From contig NZ_VAWF01000002.1 in assembly GCF_005869845.1 (NCBI RefSeq), positions 124,001 through 188,000 of the forward strand: DNA of 64,000 bases. Reading direction: 5' to 3'. Numbering within the stretch: position 1 is the stretch's first letter; each line of letters begins with the position of its first letter. The translations under genes were made by a program, and so were the position numbers. Origin of the DNA: Fodinibius saliphilus (GTDB lineage Bacteria; Bacteroidota; Rhodothermia; Balneolales; Balneolaceae). The notes under the pieces were generated by a model that had not been told where the DNA came from, did no database searches, and worked only from the letters and a program-made list of their open reading frames with translations. This document shows, piece after piece, positions 19,403-28,740 of the stretch.

Positions 19403-20122
19403 ATGTCCAATCAAGAACAATTTGAAGCCAGTAGCTTTTTAAATAGAACTGTCAAAGAGATGGGCCCGGATGAACAACCCCGCGAAAAACTGATGAATTA
19501 TGGAGGTGAAAGCCTTTCGGATGCCGAACTTCTGGCTATCCTGCTTCGAACCGGCAGTAGAAAAATGAATGTAATACAAATGGCACAAGCTCTGCTAGAT
19601 CATTTCGAAGGCCTACGCTACTTGGCTCGTAAAGACTGGCAAGACCTTAAAGTTATTCCTGGAATGGGAAAAGTTAAATCACTAACGCTGGAAGCTGTGT
19701 TTGAGCTTTCGAAACGGATACAAGTGGCCAGCCTTGGTAAACAGATTCAGATCACCTCCCCTGAAGATGCTGTGGCATATTTTGGACCAAAACTACGCGA
19801 CCTTACCAAAGAGGTATTTATGGTGGCTTTCCTTAACAATGCCAAAATCGTAGTAGGGTACAAAAAGGTAAGTTCAGGTGGTTCTACAGCCACCATCGTA
19901 GATCCAGCCGAAGTGATGCGACAAGCAGTTATGAATGAAGCAAATAGCATTTTACTGCTACATAACCACCCGAGTGGTAACAATAAAGCGTCAAAAGCCG
20001 ATATCCAGCTAACAAAACGAATCTCAAAATCAGGCAAACTGCTGGGTATCCCAGTTGATGACCATATCATCATTGCCGGCGATGGCTACACTAGCTTCCG
20101 CGCCCAAGGGCTTATAAATTAG
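19403..20122 (+). CDS. radC: RadC family JAB/MPN-domain protein
   Basis: A 239-residue protein starting at the ATG after agagagattgta; an upstream TTG start is possible but adds unrelated residues. The helix-hairpin-helix part (LLRTGSRKMNVIQMAQALL, LKVIPGMGKVKSLTLEAV) precedes the JAB domain with its metal motif HNHPSGNNKASKADIQLT. The family was named from an E. coli repair mutant that later proved to be recG, so its real function is uncertain. It is the only intact gene in a 3-kb stretch with three broken ones. Confidence 0.93.
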   Translation: MSNQEQFEASSFLNRTVKEMGPDEQPREKLMNYGGESLSDAELLAILLRTGSRKMNVIQMAQALLDHFEGLRYLARKDWQDLKVIPGMGKVKSLTLEAVFELSKRIQVASLGKQIQITSPEDAVAYFGPKLRDLTKEVFMVAFLNNAKIVVGYKKVSSGGSTATIVDPAEVMRQAVMNEANSILLLHNHPSGNNKASKADIQLTKRISKSGKLLGIPVDDHIIIAGDGYTSFRAQGLIN

Positions 20123-20136
20123 AAGTAAAAAAATAA

Positions 20137-20532
20137 GATTTAGGAATTAGAAACAATGAAAAAGGTAAATATTGCCAGAGATAAAAGTATCAGTTCTCAC
20201 TTCTTATTATTCAACTTAGTCGAAAATTGATTGCAAAACGAACAAGAATATGTCATATCTAAACAAATTTTAAAAAGTGGAACATCTGATTGGGGCTAAT
20301 TTAGAAGAGGCCATTGGTGCACAATCGAGAAAGGACTTTAAGGCTAAACTTTCATTTTATACAAAGAAGCCCGACAAACACATTCCTGGTTCAGATTGAT
20401 AAGGGATTCTAATCGCAGAAAACCTAAATTTGTCAATTCATTGATTGATAATTGTGATGAATTATTAAAAAATCTCGGTTCGATCATAAAAACTCTGAAA
20501 AATCCTTATTCCTAATTCTTAATTCCTAAATC
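20137..20532. repeat. Inverted repeats bracketing the four-helix-bundle relic
   Basis: gatttaggaatta at 20137-20149 and its exact reverse complement taattcctaaatc at 20520-20532 enclose the broken gene. The right side carries more copies of the same word (tattcctaattcttaattcc). The arrangement suggests that the gene and its flanks arrived as one unit; no transposase is present. Confidence 0.6.
20156..20515 (+). pseudogene. Four-helix-bundle protein (S23/IVP family), degenerate
   Basis: Pieces of one ~119-residue protein can be read in order: MKKVNIARDKS, then NEQEYVISKQILKSGTS, then IGANLEEAIGAQSRKDFKAK, then YKEARQTHSWFRLIRDSN, then LIDNCDELLKNLGSIIKTLK. These match the four-helix-bundle family first described from 23S rRNA intervening sequences (RSGTSIGAN-EEA, YKEARET-YWLRLI). 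An in-frame TGA at 20228, an extra base near 20288 and a compensating indel near 20354-20360 break it. It starts just after radC and is bracketed by a short inverted repeat, as if it were a cassette. Confidence 0.85.
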
Positions 20533-20586
20533 AACTGCTTATATTTAGCGGTTATTAATTTTCTGCAAATGCAATGATATTAGACA

Positions 20587-22221
20587 ATGAAGGATTATTT
20601 ACGAAAAATTATTACCACCTCACTGCAGCAGTTTGATATCAGTGAAGAAGAGATCCCCGAGATACAGATTGAAAAACCCAACCAGCCAGAGCACGGAGAC
20701 GCTGCCTCCAACATTGCCCTTAACCTGGCAAGCATTTTAAAGGACAGTCCACGAAATATTGCAGAACAAATTGTGGACGGCCTAGAATATGAGACTGATA
20801 AAATTGAAAGCGCAGAAATTGCAGGACCCGGTTTCATCAATTTCAGGTATGCCGAGAACTATCTTTTCAATGAACTTAACAACATTTTAGAAGAGGGAAA
20901 AACTTTTGGAAAATCTTCTACTCTCCATGGTCAACGTATCTTGGTAGAATATGTCAGTGCAAACCCCACCGGACCGCTTACAGTAGGCCATGGTCGTAAT
21001 GCTGTGTTGGGCGATACTATTGCCAACCTACTGGAATGGATCGGCGCTGATGTCGACAGAGAATACTATTTTAATAACGCCGGACGTCAAATGCGGGTGT
21101 TGGGGCAAAGTGTAAAAGCCCGATACCTGCAAGAGTTAGGACAAGACGTTGACCTACCCGAAGGTGGATACGAAGGGGAATATATTCGTGATATTGCCCA
21201 AGCTTTAATTGATGAACACGGCGAAGATCTCACTAATAGTGAAGATATTACACCTTTCAAAGAGAAAGCCGAGCAGGTTATTTTTGAGGATATCCAAGAA
21301 ACGCTGCAACGTATGGATATTAAGATGGACTCCTTTTTTAACGAGCAAGAAGTATATGACGATGGTTCCATCGATAACGTCGTAAACACACTACGCGAAA
21401 AAGACTTGGCATACGACGAAGACGGGGCAACCTGGTTCAAAACCACAGAATTCGGCAAAGATAAAGATACCGTACTGATTAAAAGTACCGGAGAGCCCAC
21501 CTATCGGTTGCCCGACATTGCCTATCACGTAAATAAACTTGAACGCGGATACGACAAATGTATAGATGTCTTCGGTGCCGACCATATAGATACCTATCCC
21601 GATGTGCTTTCCGGGCTAGACGCTTTAGGTTATGACAAATCAAAAGTAGATGTGGTGGTCTATCAGTTTGTAACTATCGTCAAAGAGGGCCAACCTTTTA
21701 AAATGAGTACCCGTAAGGCCAACTTTGTAACCCTCGATGACCTGATGAATGAGGTAGGATCTGATGTTACACGCTTCTTTTTTGAGATGCGGGACCCCAA
21801 CACACACTTGGAATTCGATATTGCCGAAGCCAAAGAAGCCGGAGATAAAAACCCAGTATTTTATCTGCAGTATGCTCACGCCCGTATCCACAGCATTTTG
21901 CGTAAAGTAGCACAAGAATACTCCTTCGATACCGAACCAAAACTCAACCTGCTCAATCACGATTCAGAGACAAAGCTAATGAAAAGTCTGATTCGCTTTC
22001 CCGAAATGATAAAAAGTGCAGCCCGAAGCCATGAACCCCACCGGCTAATCAATTATCTCGATGATCTGGCCTCTGCATTTACTACCTTTTACCACGACTG
22101 TCGTATTCTCGGTGAAGAAGAGGAGTTGGTGCAGGCACGCTCAGCGCTGGCCAAAGCCACTGCACAAGTTCTGGCTAACGGGTTAGGAATTCTTGGGATA
22201 TCTGCTCCAGAAAAGATGTGA
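20587..22221 (+). CDS. argS: Arginyl-tRNA synthetase
   Basis: Class I aminoacyl-tRNA synthetase that charges tRNA-Arg, 544 residues. It has the N-terminal Arg-tRNA recognition domain (QPEHGDAASNIALNLA), the HIGH-equivalent SANPTGPLTVGHGRNAVLGD, the KMSKS-equivalent FKMSTRKANFVTLDDL and a C-terminal DALR anticodon-binding domain (RFPEMIKSAARSHEPHRLINYL onward). The ATG follows a long AT-rich gap. It is convergent with the methyltransferase on the right. Confidence 0.97.
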   Translation: MKDYLRKIITTSLQQFDISEEEIPEIQIEKPNQPEHGDAASNIALNLASILKDSPRNIAEQIVDGLEYETDKIESAEIAGPGFINFRYAENYLFNELNNILEEGKTFGKSSTLHGQRILVEYVSANPTGPLTVGHGRNAVLGDTIANLLEWIGADVDREYYFNNAGRQMRVLGQSVKARYLQELGQDVDLPEGGYEGEYIRDIAQALIDEHGEDLTNSEDITPFKEKAEQVIFEDIQETLQRMDIKMDSFFNEQEVYDDGSIDNVVNTLREKDLAYDEDGATWFKTTEFGKDKDTVLIKSTGEPTYRLPDIAYHVNKLERGYDKCIDVFGADHIDTYPDVLSGLDALGYDKSKVDVVVYQFVTIVKEGQPFKMSTRKANFVTLDDLMNEVGSDVTRFFFEMRDPNTHLEFDIAEAKEAGDKNPVFYLQYAHARIHSILRKVAQEYSFDTEPKLNLLNHDSETKLMKSLIRFPEMIKSAARSHEPHRLINYLDDLASAFTTFYHDCRILGEEEELVQARSALAKATAQVLANGLGILGISAPEKM

Positions 22222-22278
22222 TTTATGCAGACCAAAAGTCAGGATGCATACCTTCAACAATCATATACCCTGTAACTG

Positions 22279-23085
22279 CTAGGCTGGTATCAGCTTGGTA
22301 AAACAGACAATTCCCTTTGAAAACTGTTCGGAAATGTGAAATCCCGCTCGTTCAAACATGGTGTTACTTTCACCGATGGTCCAAAACTTAATACCACCAA
22401 ACTCAGCAGAATCCTGTAACAGTCGCATATACCAGGCATCGGCTTTTACCAGGTGCATCATAAAGAAGGTACCATCTTTCTTGATTACGCGTCGGGCTTC
22501 ATAGAGTACTTTAAGAGGGTCAGAAAGCTCGTTTAGTGTACCCCCCATCATAACTCCATCAAATGTAGCAGCAAAGAATGGTAGTTTACGCCCATCGGCC
22601 CGTAAAAGGAATAGGTTAGCTTGTTCCGCTTCTGATTTTAGACGTGCTTCTTCCAGCATCTGCTTAGAAAAATCTAGCGAAACAACTTTGGTATTGGCCT
22701 CCTTACCCTGCACTAAACGACCATAAAGACCGGTAGAGCAACCGATATCCAAATACATTTTATCGGGCTGAGGATTCAACCATTCAATGAGCAGCTCACG
22801 CTCTTTTTCAATAGGAAAAGCTTCTCCCGTCAAAATGGAAAGAGACCGTTTCCGCCATATATCCTCATATAATGCCGCTGTTACCTTCCAGTGATTAGAA
22901 CTCTGCGCCCATGACATACGCACTGTGTCATCCGCTAACAAATCAATAATATTGTTGGAGATGGTATATTCATCCCCTTTGTTGGAGCAGATAGTTCCAT
23001 TGAAACTCTTTTGCAGATTTGCTACTTCTTCGGGCACCGTAATGGAGGCGCGATCATTCTTTGGGGAACGCAGTTCAAGAGACAT
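22279..23085 (-). CDS. Class I SAM-dependent methyltransferase
   Basis: A 268-residue protein with a short N-terminal segment (GTICSNKGDEYTISNNIIDLL) like the leading domain of some UbiE/rRNA-type methyltransferases, then a Rossmann core: motif I YLDIGCSTGLYGRL, motif II VVSLDFSKQML, motif III LRADGRKLPFFAATFDGVMMGG. The substrate (lipid, quinone or RNA) cannot be told. It is the last gene of a leftward run after dnaN and the SAM hydroxide adenosyltransferase, so two SAM-using enzymes sit side by side. Confidence 0.85.
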   Translation of the reverse strand: MSLELRSPKNDRASITVPEEVANLQKSFNGTICSNKGDEYTISNNIIDLLADDTVRMSWAQSSNHWKVTAALYEDIWRKRSLSILTGEAFPIEKERELLIEWLNPQPDKMYLDIGCSTGLYGRLVQGKEANTKVVSLDFSKQMLEEARLKSEAEQANLFLLRADGRKLPFFAATFDGVMMGGTLNELSDPLKVLYEARRVIKKDGTFFMMHLVKADAWYMRLLQDSAEFGGIKFWTIGESNTMFERAGFHISEQFSKGIVCFTKLIPA

Positions 23086-23183
23086 AATTTTCTTTTTAAA
23101 GATTCTGGGGCATGAATTAAAAAATAAATACCCATCAATACCAGTGCACAGCAGTACGGAATAGAAGCCGCCGGTGTTACAAT

Positions 23184-23984
23184 CTAAATCTGACTCTCTT
23201 TCTGTAGAATCAGTGAAATCTGTGCCCCCTTCTGAACACTTAACATCTCTTCGGCATTTCCTTTATTGATGCCAATCTCCAACATCCCTGAACTCCCTAT
23301 AAATGCCATGGGCTCTCCCTCAGGAACGGCCCCGAAAGTGCCAACTATATCATCCAGAATCGTATTACCCACATATATTTTTACGCTCTTGTCCCCAATG
23401 ACCTCTTCGATTTGATCAGACGTTATATTAGTAATTAAATTACCAAACTTGTCAATATGAATGACCATACCTTCCAGTCCATCTTTATCGGCAATAGGCA
23501 CCGTCCAACGATAGGTAACAAGCTCACTAAGTGGCTCACCCAAATCTTCCAAAGGTACTCCCTCACTAAGATGAGCAGCTGCAGGAGCAAAGATATCACG
23601 GCCGTGAAAAGTCTCCGAAGGATCCTCACGCCAATACTTATCGTTGGTCAACTTCACTGCCTTGTAGTCACGATTCTGGGTGAGCAGCGAAAATATCCCG
23701 TTATCGGGTCCAACAAAATATTGGTCCCCTATCTTTAAGGCTACTGCATTTCGATCGGTACCAACACCGGGATCCACCACTACATTATGAACCGTTCCGG
23801 CTGGAAAAAGCATAGCAGAGTTTTGCAGGATCCAAGACCCTGCCATTATATCCTGCGAAGGAATATCATGTGAGATATCGATCATCCGTACATCAGGAGC
23901 GATGCCCAGAATAACCCCTTTCATGGCACTCACATAGTAATCCTTCAGACCAAAATCAGTCGTTAAAGTAATTACATTACGCAT
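23184..23984 (-). CDS. SAM hydroxide adenosyltransferase (DUF62 family)
   Basis: A 266-residue member of the fluorinase/DUF62 fold: ITLTTDFGLKDYYVSAMKGV, MIDISHDIPSQDI, VVDPGVGTDRNAVALK, FVGPDNGIFSLL and FHGRDIFAPAAAHL are the family motifs. Characterised non-halogenating members hydrolyse SAM to adenosine and methionine. Its start codon lies inside the end of dnaN (8-bp overlap), so the two are translationally coupled, which is an unusual partnership for a clamp gene. Confidence 0.9.
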   Translation of the reverse strand: MRNVITLTTDFGLKDYYVSAMKGVILGIAPDVRMIDISHDIPSQDIMAGSWILQNSAMLFPAGTVHNVVVDPGVGTDRNAVALKIGDQYFVGPDNGIFSLLTQNRDYKAVKLTNDKYWREDPSETFHGRDIFAPAAAHLSEGVPLEDLGEPLSELVTYRWTVPIADKDGLEGMVIHIDKFGNLITNITSDQIEEVIGDKSVKIYVGNTILDDIVGTFGAVPEGEPMAFIGSSGMLEIGINKGNAEEMLSVQKGAQISLILQKESQI

Positions 23985-25092
23985 ATGTATTAAGCATAAC
24001 CGGCATCACAAGCATGAGAATTTGCTCATCCTCTTCCTCTTCAGAAGGTTTTACGATACCAGCCCTGTTAGGGGTAGAAAATTCAAAGTATACTTCGTCA
24101 CCGTCAACATTACCTAAAACATCAGCCAGATATTTGGCATTAAAGCCTATCTCCATCTCATCATTGCTATATTCACAAGCAATCGTCTCTTTCGCTTCAC
24201 TGCTCATGTCAATATCTTCAGCCCGAATCGTCAAGTTATCAGGGTTTAGCTGCAGACGAATTTGACGGGTAGTAGAACTAGAAAAGATAGCAACACGCTT
24301 TACCGTAGCCAGCATCTGCTCTTTATTGATAAACAGCTCTTTTTCATTGTCTTTGGGTATAACCGACTCATAATTAGGGTACTGCTCATTAATCAGTCGG
24401 GTTATAACGATGGTATTTCCGCTCTCAAAACGCACATGATCTTCCGTAATTGTTAATACACACTCCTCGGCGTGAAGGGCTTTCTTAACGAGATTCAATG
24501 CCTTTTCGGGCACAATAAAGTCAACTTCTGTATCGCTGGTCAGATCATGCTTAATATATTTTACCAACCGATGACCATCAGTAGCAACAAACTTGCTTTC
24601 TTCAGCACCAATATCAAAATAAACCCCCATCATTGCCGGACGCAGATCATCATTTGATACAGCAAAAAGTGTTTTATCAATAGCGTTGAGAATAAGATCT
24701 TTGCTCGTCTCAAGCTTTTGCCCGTCATTTAAGTTTGGAACTTCAGGGAATTCATCGGGATCTTCACCCACCAGCTTATAGGTACCCTTGTCAGTACGAA
24801 ACTTAATATTGAATTTTTCATCCACCTCAAAAGCTACAGGAATATCGGGCAGCTGACGCAATGTTTCGATTAATCGTCGTGCCGGTATTGCTACAGCCCC
24901 ACCATCATCGATATCAGCGTCCATGGATTCAATAATGGATATTTCAAGATCAGTAGCGGTCAAGCGAAGTTGATCACCATCACTTTCAAATAAAATTGTT
25001 TCCAAAATGGGCAGCGTGGCCTTATTAGGAACAGCCCCCGAAACTGCTGATAATGCATTTACAAGTTCGTTACTTGAGACATTAAATTTCAT
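23977..25092 (-). CDS. dnaN: DNA polymerase III beta subunit (sliding clamp)
   Basis: A 371-residue protein with three repeated clamp domains: MKFNVSSNELVNALSAVSGAV at the start, LPILETILFESDGDQLRLTATDLE, then the second domain around DDLRPAMMGVYFDIG and FVATDGHRLVKY, and a C-terminal VMPVMLNTYA end. The family tethers polymerases and repair factors to DNA. Here it is not beside dnaA or recF but leads a leftward set with the DUF62 enzyme. The 229-bp gap upstream separates it from the divergent miaA and should hold both promoters. Confidence 0.97.
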   Translation of the reverse strand: MKFNVSSNELVNALSAVSGAVPNKATLPILETILFESDGDQLRLTATDLEISIIESMDADIDDGGAVAIPARRLIETLRQLPDIPVAFEVDEKFNIKFRTDKGTYKLVGEDPDEFPEVPNLNDGQKLETSKDLILNAIDKTLFAVSNDDLRPAMMGVYFDIGAEESKFVATDGHRLVKYIKHDLTSDTEVDFIVPEKALNLVKKALHAEECVLTITEDHVRFESGNTIVITRLINEQYPNYESVIPKDNEKELFINKEQMLATVKRVAIFSSSTTRQIRLQLNPDNLTIRAEDIDMSSEAKETIACEYSNDEMEIGFNAKYLADVLGNVDGDEVYFEFSTPNRAGIVKPSEEEEDEQILMLVMPVMLNTYA

Positions 25093-25321
25093 AGATAAAC
25101 CTTTTTAAACTATACGTTCGTCAGACATCGATATTCAGTCCGAATAATAAGTACCATATACTAATAAATACTTGCTCTCTTAGCAACCAAATAACCCCTG
25201 CTTTCTATAACAAATTTTGCACTCAACAAGGCATCACTAAAAGCTCTTATATATCATAATTGAATTCCCAAAAAAAGTTCATATTTCCTTATGTTTAGCC
25301 TATATAATTATATCAGGATAA

Positions 25322-26266
25322 TTGAACAGAATTTACGTGAGGATACTTTTACTTGGCCCCACTGCCGTGGGTAAAACTGCGCTCTCTGTCGGTCTGGCCA
25401 AAGAACTCAATGCTGAAATCATTTCTACTGATTCCCGTCAGTGCTACAAATATATGAATATTGGCACTGCTACGCCCACTGAAGAAGAACGGGGCGGGAT
25501 ACCGCACTATAATTTGTCGATCATTGATCCCGCTACAAAAGACAGCGTCGTCAACTTTTCTGAACGTGCCGACCAATGGCAAAAAGAGATTCAATCACGG
25601 AGGAACAATGTGCTCTATGTGGGAGGCAGCACCCTGCACGTACAATGCGTGATACAACCATTGGATGATGTACCTGAAGCTAATGAAAAAAATATTACTC
25701 AGCTTGAGGCACAGATTGAAGAAAAAGGCATTGAAACTCTTTACAAAAAGCTGCAAACTGTTGATCCAGATTACGCACAAAAAATGGATGGGATGAATAC
25801 CCAGCGTATCGTTCGGGCCCTTGATGTATGGATGCAAACCGATCGACCTTTTAGCTCATTCCATTCTGACAATAATACGATAACGGTGCCTGATGACCTT
25901 GTGGTTTTCGGATTAAAGCGAGATCGTCAGCTTTTATATGATCGTATTAACCATCGAGTTGATAATATGTTTGAAGAAGGATTTATTGACGAAGTTATCT
26001 CTATACGCCAGAATGGCTATTCTCTGGACGATCCCGGGTTAAATACTGTTGGATATAAACAGGCCATTGCCTACTTGGATGATCAAATGAGTCGTGAACA
26101 GATGGTCAAAGACATGAAAGCCAAGACTCGTCAATATGCCAAAAGGCAGCTTTCCTGGTTCCGTCGATGGGATTTTATTAATTGGATTGATCTTGACAAT
26201 AACACTAAAGAAGAGGCACAGAAAATTATCTGCCAACAGTTAGCAGCTAAGTCAAATAAAGATTAA
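25322..26266 (+). CDS. miaA: tRNA dimethylallyltransferase
   Basis: Adds a dimethylallyl group to A37 of tRNAs that read codons starting with U. It has the P-loop LLGPTAVGKTALS, the substrate motif STDSRQCYKYMNIGTATPT and the C-terminal KTRQYAKRQLSWFRRW tRNA-binding signature; 314 residues is a normal length. No ATG lies near the start: TTG at 25322 (after atcaggataa) or GTG at 25337, giving MRILLLGPT, are the options. It opens a co-directional run with purS, clpS, purQ, lptB and a rhodanese. Confidence 0.95.
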   Translation: MNRIYVRILLLGPTAVGKTALSVGLAKELNAEIISTDSRQCYKYMNIGTATPTEEERGGIPHYNLSIIDPATKDSVVNFSERADQWQKEIQSRRNNVLYVGGSTLHVQCVIQPLDDVPEANEKNITQLEAQIEEKGIETLYKKLQTVDPDYAQKMDGMNTQRIVRALDVWMQTDRPFSSFHSDNNTITVPDDLVVFGLKRDRQLLYDRINHRVDNMFEEGFIDEVISIRQNGYSLDDPGLNTVGYKQAIAYLDDQMSREQMVKDMKAKTRQYAKRQLSWFRRWDFINWIDLDNNTKEEAQKIICQQLAAKSNKD

Positions 26267-26304
26267 CTTTACCCTCATTTAAAACTGCATAATTTTTGTA
26301 CAGA

Positions 26305-26553
26305 ATGTATAAAGCAACAGTAAACGTCACGCTTCGAAAATCTATTTTGGATCCTAAAGGTAAAGCCGCCCATCATGCACTTGAAGATCTCGGACTTACC
26401 GATATCAACAGTGTTCGTATTGGTAAACTTATCGAGCTCAATATTGATGCCGATGACAAAGACCGGGCGTATGAAGTTGCCGAAACAGCTTGTACCAAGC
26501 TATTAGCCAATGAAGTGATGGAAGACTTTGAGATCACTATCAGCGAAAACTAA
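26305..26553 (+). CDS. purS: Phosphoribosylformylglycinamidine synthase subunit PurS
   Basis: A small 82-residue protein starting at ATG (MYKATVNVTLRKSILDPKGK) with the family's GKAAHHALEDLGL and VRIGKLIELNIDA motifs. PurS bridges PurQ and PurL in the complex that makes FGAM in purine synthesis. purQ lies 350 bp downstream, with clpS between; purL is not in this window. Confidence 0.95.
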   Translation: MYKATVNVTLRKSILDPKGKAAHHALEDLGLTDINSVRIGKLIELNIDADDKDRAYEVAETACTKLLANEVMEDFEITISEN

Positions 26554-26566
26554 TTAGCATAATGCT

Positions 26567-26905
26567 ATGGACGATCTGCTTTTTAGCATTTGGGGATCTG
26601 ATCCCGACCTTGAAGAAGAAAGTAAGCCGGGTGTTGAGGTCGATGTTCTGGAAGAAGAGCAAGAAGATGAAAAAGAAAACACCCCCTGGAGAGTCATCTT
26701 ATATGACGATGACATCCACACTTTCGATGAGGTGATTACACAACTCATCAAAGCACTAAAATGCAACAAATCACACGCTAAGAATTTAACCTATAAAGTA
26801 CATAACGAAGGCAAAGCCAATGTATACGAAGGCTCATTTGAAGATTGCTTTCAGGTTAACGGCGTGCTTAAAGAAATTCAACTTATCACCGAAATAAAAG
26901 GATAA
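26567..26905 (+). CDS. clpS: ClpS-like adaptor protein
   Basis: A 112-residue protein: an acidic N-terminal extension of about 40 residues (LEEESKPGVEVDVLEEEQED) and then the ClpS core PWRVILYDDDIHTFDEVITQ. ClpS hands N-degron substrates to ClpA/ClpC-ClpP. The extension is longer and more acidic than in E. coli ClpS. No clp gene is nearby; it sits between purS (13 bp) and purQ (3 bp), so it must be co-expressed with the purine genes. Confidence 0.88.
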   Translation: MDDLLFSIWGSDPDLEEESKPGVEVDVLEEEQEDEKENTPWRVILYDDDIHTFDEVITQLIKALKCNKSHAKNLTYKVHNEGKANVYEGSFEDCFQVNGVLKEIQLITEIKG

Positions 26906-26908
26906 ACC

Positions 26909-27610
26909 GTGTCTGCTAACTTTGGAGTAATTGTATTTCCGGGCTCAAACTGTGATCATGATGCCTACCATGCATTGGCCCATGTCATGAATGCCAATGC
27001 TAAATTTCTATGGCATAAAGATACCGATCTCTCTGATATCGATTTTCTGTTAGTCCCGGGAGGGTTCTCATATGGAGACTACCTGCGATCCGGGGCTATT
27101 GCCCGCTTTTCACCCATCATGCAATCTGTAATCGATTTTGTTGACCAGGGGCGCCCTGTATTGGGTATTTGCAATGGATTCCAGATCCTACTGGAAGCCG
27201 GCCTGTTACCGGGGGCTATGTTACACAATGAAGAATTGCGTTTCGTATGCAAACAAACTCACCTGCGTTGCGAAACCTCTGATACCCTCTTTACTCGAAA
27301 TATTGCTGAAGGAGAAGTCTTGCAAATACCGGTAGCACATGGCGAAGGGAACTATTTCACTGACGATGATCAGTTAAAATCTCTGCAAGATAATGACCAG
27401 ATTGTTTTCCGATACTGTGATGCTGCAGGCAATGCTACAAAAGAAGCTAATTTTAATGGCTCAATTGATAATATTGCGGGCATCTGTAACAAACAAAGAA
27501 ATGTACTAGGTATGATGCCTCACCCAGAACGTGCAGTTGAAAAGCTTATAGGCTCTGATGACGGGAAAAAAATCTTTGAATCCATTCTAAATGAACTGTC
27601 TGTGGCGTAA
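26909..27610 (+). CDS. purQ: Phosphoribosylformylglycinamidine synthase subunit PurQ
   Basis: Class I glutamine amidotransferase that supplies ammonia to PurL, 233 residues. The nucleophile is Cys88 in VLGICNGFQ, and the His/Glu pair is in [11 protein letters not shown] near the C-terminus; the N-terminal [14 protein letters not shown] is diagnostic. The start is GTG at 26909, preceded by aaagga eight bases upstream, three bases after the clpS stop. Confidence 0.97.
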   Translation: MSANFGVIVFPGSNCDHDAYHALAHVMNANAKFLWHKDTDLSDIDFLLVPGGFSYGDYLRSGAIARFSPIMQSVIDFVDQGRPVLGICNGFQILLEAGLLPGAMLHNEELRFVCKQTHLRCETSDTLFTRNIAEGEVLQIPVAHGEGNYFTDDDQLKSLQDNDQIVFRYCDAAGNATKEANFNGSIDNIAGICNKQRNVLGMMPHPERAVEKLIGSDDGKKIFESILNELSVA

Positions 27611-27631
27611 GCTCTAATAAACCTTTAATAA

Positions 27632-28396
27632 ATGCCGGAACAGAAACATAATAAAACGCTTTATAGTAGAGGACTTACCAAGAGCTACAAAAAGCGTACG
27701 GTCGTTTCGGATGTTTCTATCAATGTGTCACAGGGAGAAATTGTAGGACTGCTGGGCCCTAACGGAGCGGGAAAAACGACAACTTTTTATATGTTTGTTG
27801 GATTGGTCACCCCCAATAGTGGGCAGATTTTCCTCGACGATAAAAAGCTAACTGGCATGCCGATGTATAAACGTGCACGGCTTGGAGTGGGTTACCTCTC
27901 ACAAGAAGCCAGTGTGTTTCGCAACCTCACGGTAAGAGAGAATCTGGAATCTATTCTAGAATTCTTCAACATGCCTGATAAAGAGATAAAACAACGTGTA
28001 GACCAGCTTATTGAGGAGTTCGGCCTTGAACGCGTTTCCAGTAATAAAGGGCATAGCCTTTCAGGCGGGGAGCGCCGCAGAACTGAAATTGCACGCGCAC
28101 TTGTTACCGATCCGGATTTTATATTATTAGATGAACCCTTTGCGGGTGTAGATCCTATTGCAGTAGAAGATATTCAGGAAATCGTATCTGAACTACAGTA
28201 TCGCAACATTGGCATTTTTATTACCGATCATAATGTGCACGAAACACTTGCTATTACGGATCGAGCATACCTTATGTTTGAAGGCAATATCCTAAAAGAG
28301 GGCTCGGCTAATGAACTAGCTGACGATGAAGAAGCCCGGCGCTTATATCTGGGCGACCAGTTCCGATTAGATCGTTATAAATCACAAGAAGAATAA
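27632..28396 (+). CDS. lptB: LPS export ABC transporter ATP-binding protein
   Basis: A 254-residue ABC ATPase with Walker [16 protein letters not shown]-loop region [20 protein letters not shown] (the LptB-typical wording), signature [15 protein letters not shown], Walker [14 protein letters not shown] and switch His in [10 protein letters not shown]. LptB powers extraction of LPS from the inner membrane with LptFG, which are not in this window. It follows purQ by 21 bp. Confidence 0.95.
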   Translation: MPEQKHNKTLYSRGLTKSYKKRTVVSDVSINVSQGEIVGLLGPNGAGKTTTFYMFVGLVTPNSGQIFLDDKKLTGMPMYKRARLGVGYLSQEASVFRNLTVRENLESILEFFNMPDKEIKQRVDQLIEEFGLERVSSNKGHSLSGGERRRTEIARALVTDPDFILLDEPFAGVDPIAVEDIQEIVSELQYRNIGIFITDHNVHETLAITDRAYLMFEGNILKEGSANELADDEEARRLYLGDQFRLDRYKSQEE

Positions 28397-28410
28397 TTTT
28401 TTTGATTATA

Positions 28411-28740
28411 ATGGAAGAAATTAACGTAGAAGATTTCAAAGAAAAAATAGAGAACAACAATACTGTTCTTTTGTTGGATGTCCGCGAACCTTTTGAACAA
28501 TACCAGTCCAATATTTCCTATGACAACTCCACACTCATTCCAGTAGGAGAGCTGGGAGATCGCCTTGATGAGATCGAAGATCACAAAAATGGTGAAGTTG
28601 TCTGCATGTGCAGAAGTGGAGGACGCAGTGCTGATGCTTGCAAATTACTTGAAAAAGAAGGATTTGAAAACGTCAAAAATCTCAAAGGCGGTATTAACGA
28701 GTGGGCCAAAAAAATCGATACCAGCCTGCCGGTATACTAA
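28411..28740 (+). CDS. Rhodanese-like domain protein
   Basis: A single-domain sulfurtransferase of 109 residues from ATG (MEEINVEDFKEKI). The domain is complete: LLLDVREPFEQYQSNI, then the active loop VVCMCRSGGRSADACKLL with the catalytic Cys in CRSGGRS, then GGINEWAKKID. It may carry persulfide sulfur; the partner is unknown. Its stop overlaps the stop of the convergent cutC by 4 bp. Confidence 0.92.
   Translation: MEEINVEDFKEKIENNNTVLLLDVREPFEQYQSNISYDNSTLIPVGELGDRLDEIEDHKNGEVVCMCRSGGRSADACKLLEKEGFENVKNLKGGINEWAKKIDTSLPVY

Noticed and set aside
22480-22680. EQANLF as a clamp motif in the methyltransferase
   Set aside because: It is internal to the Rossmann core, on a predicted buried strand, so not accessible for docking.
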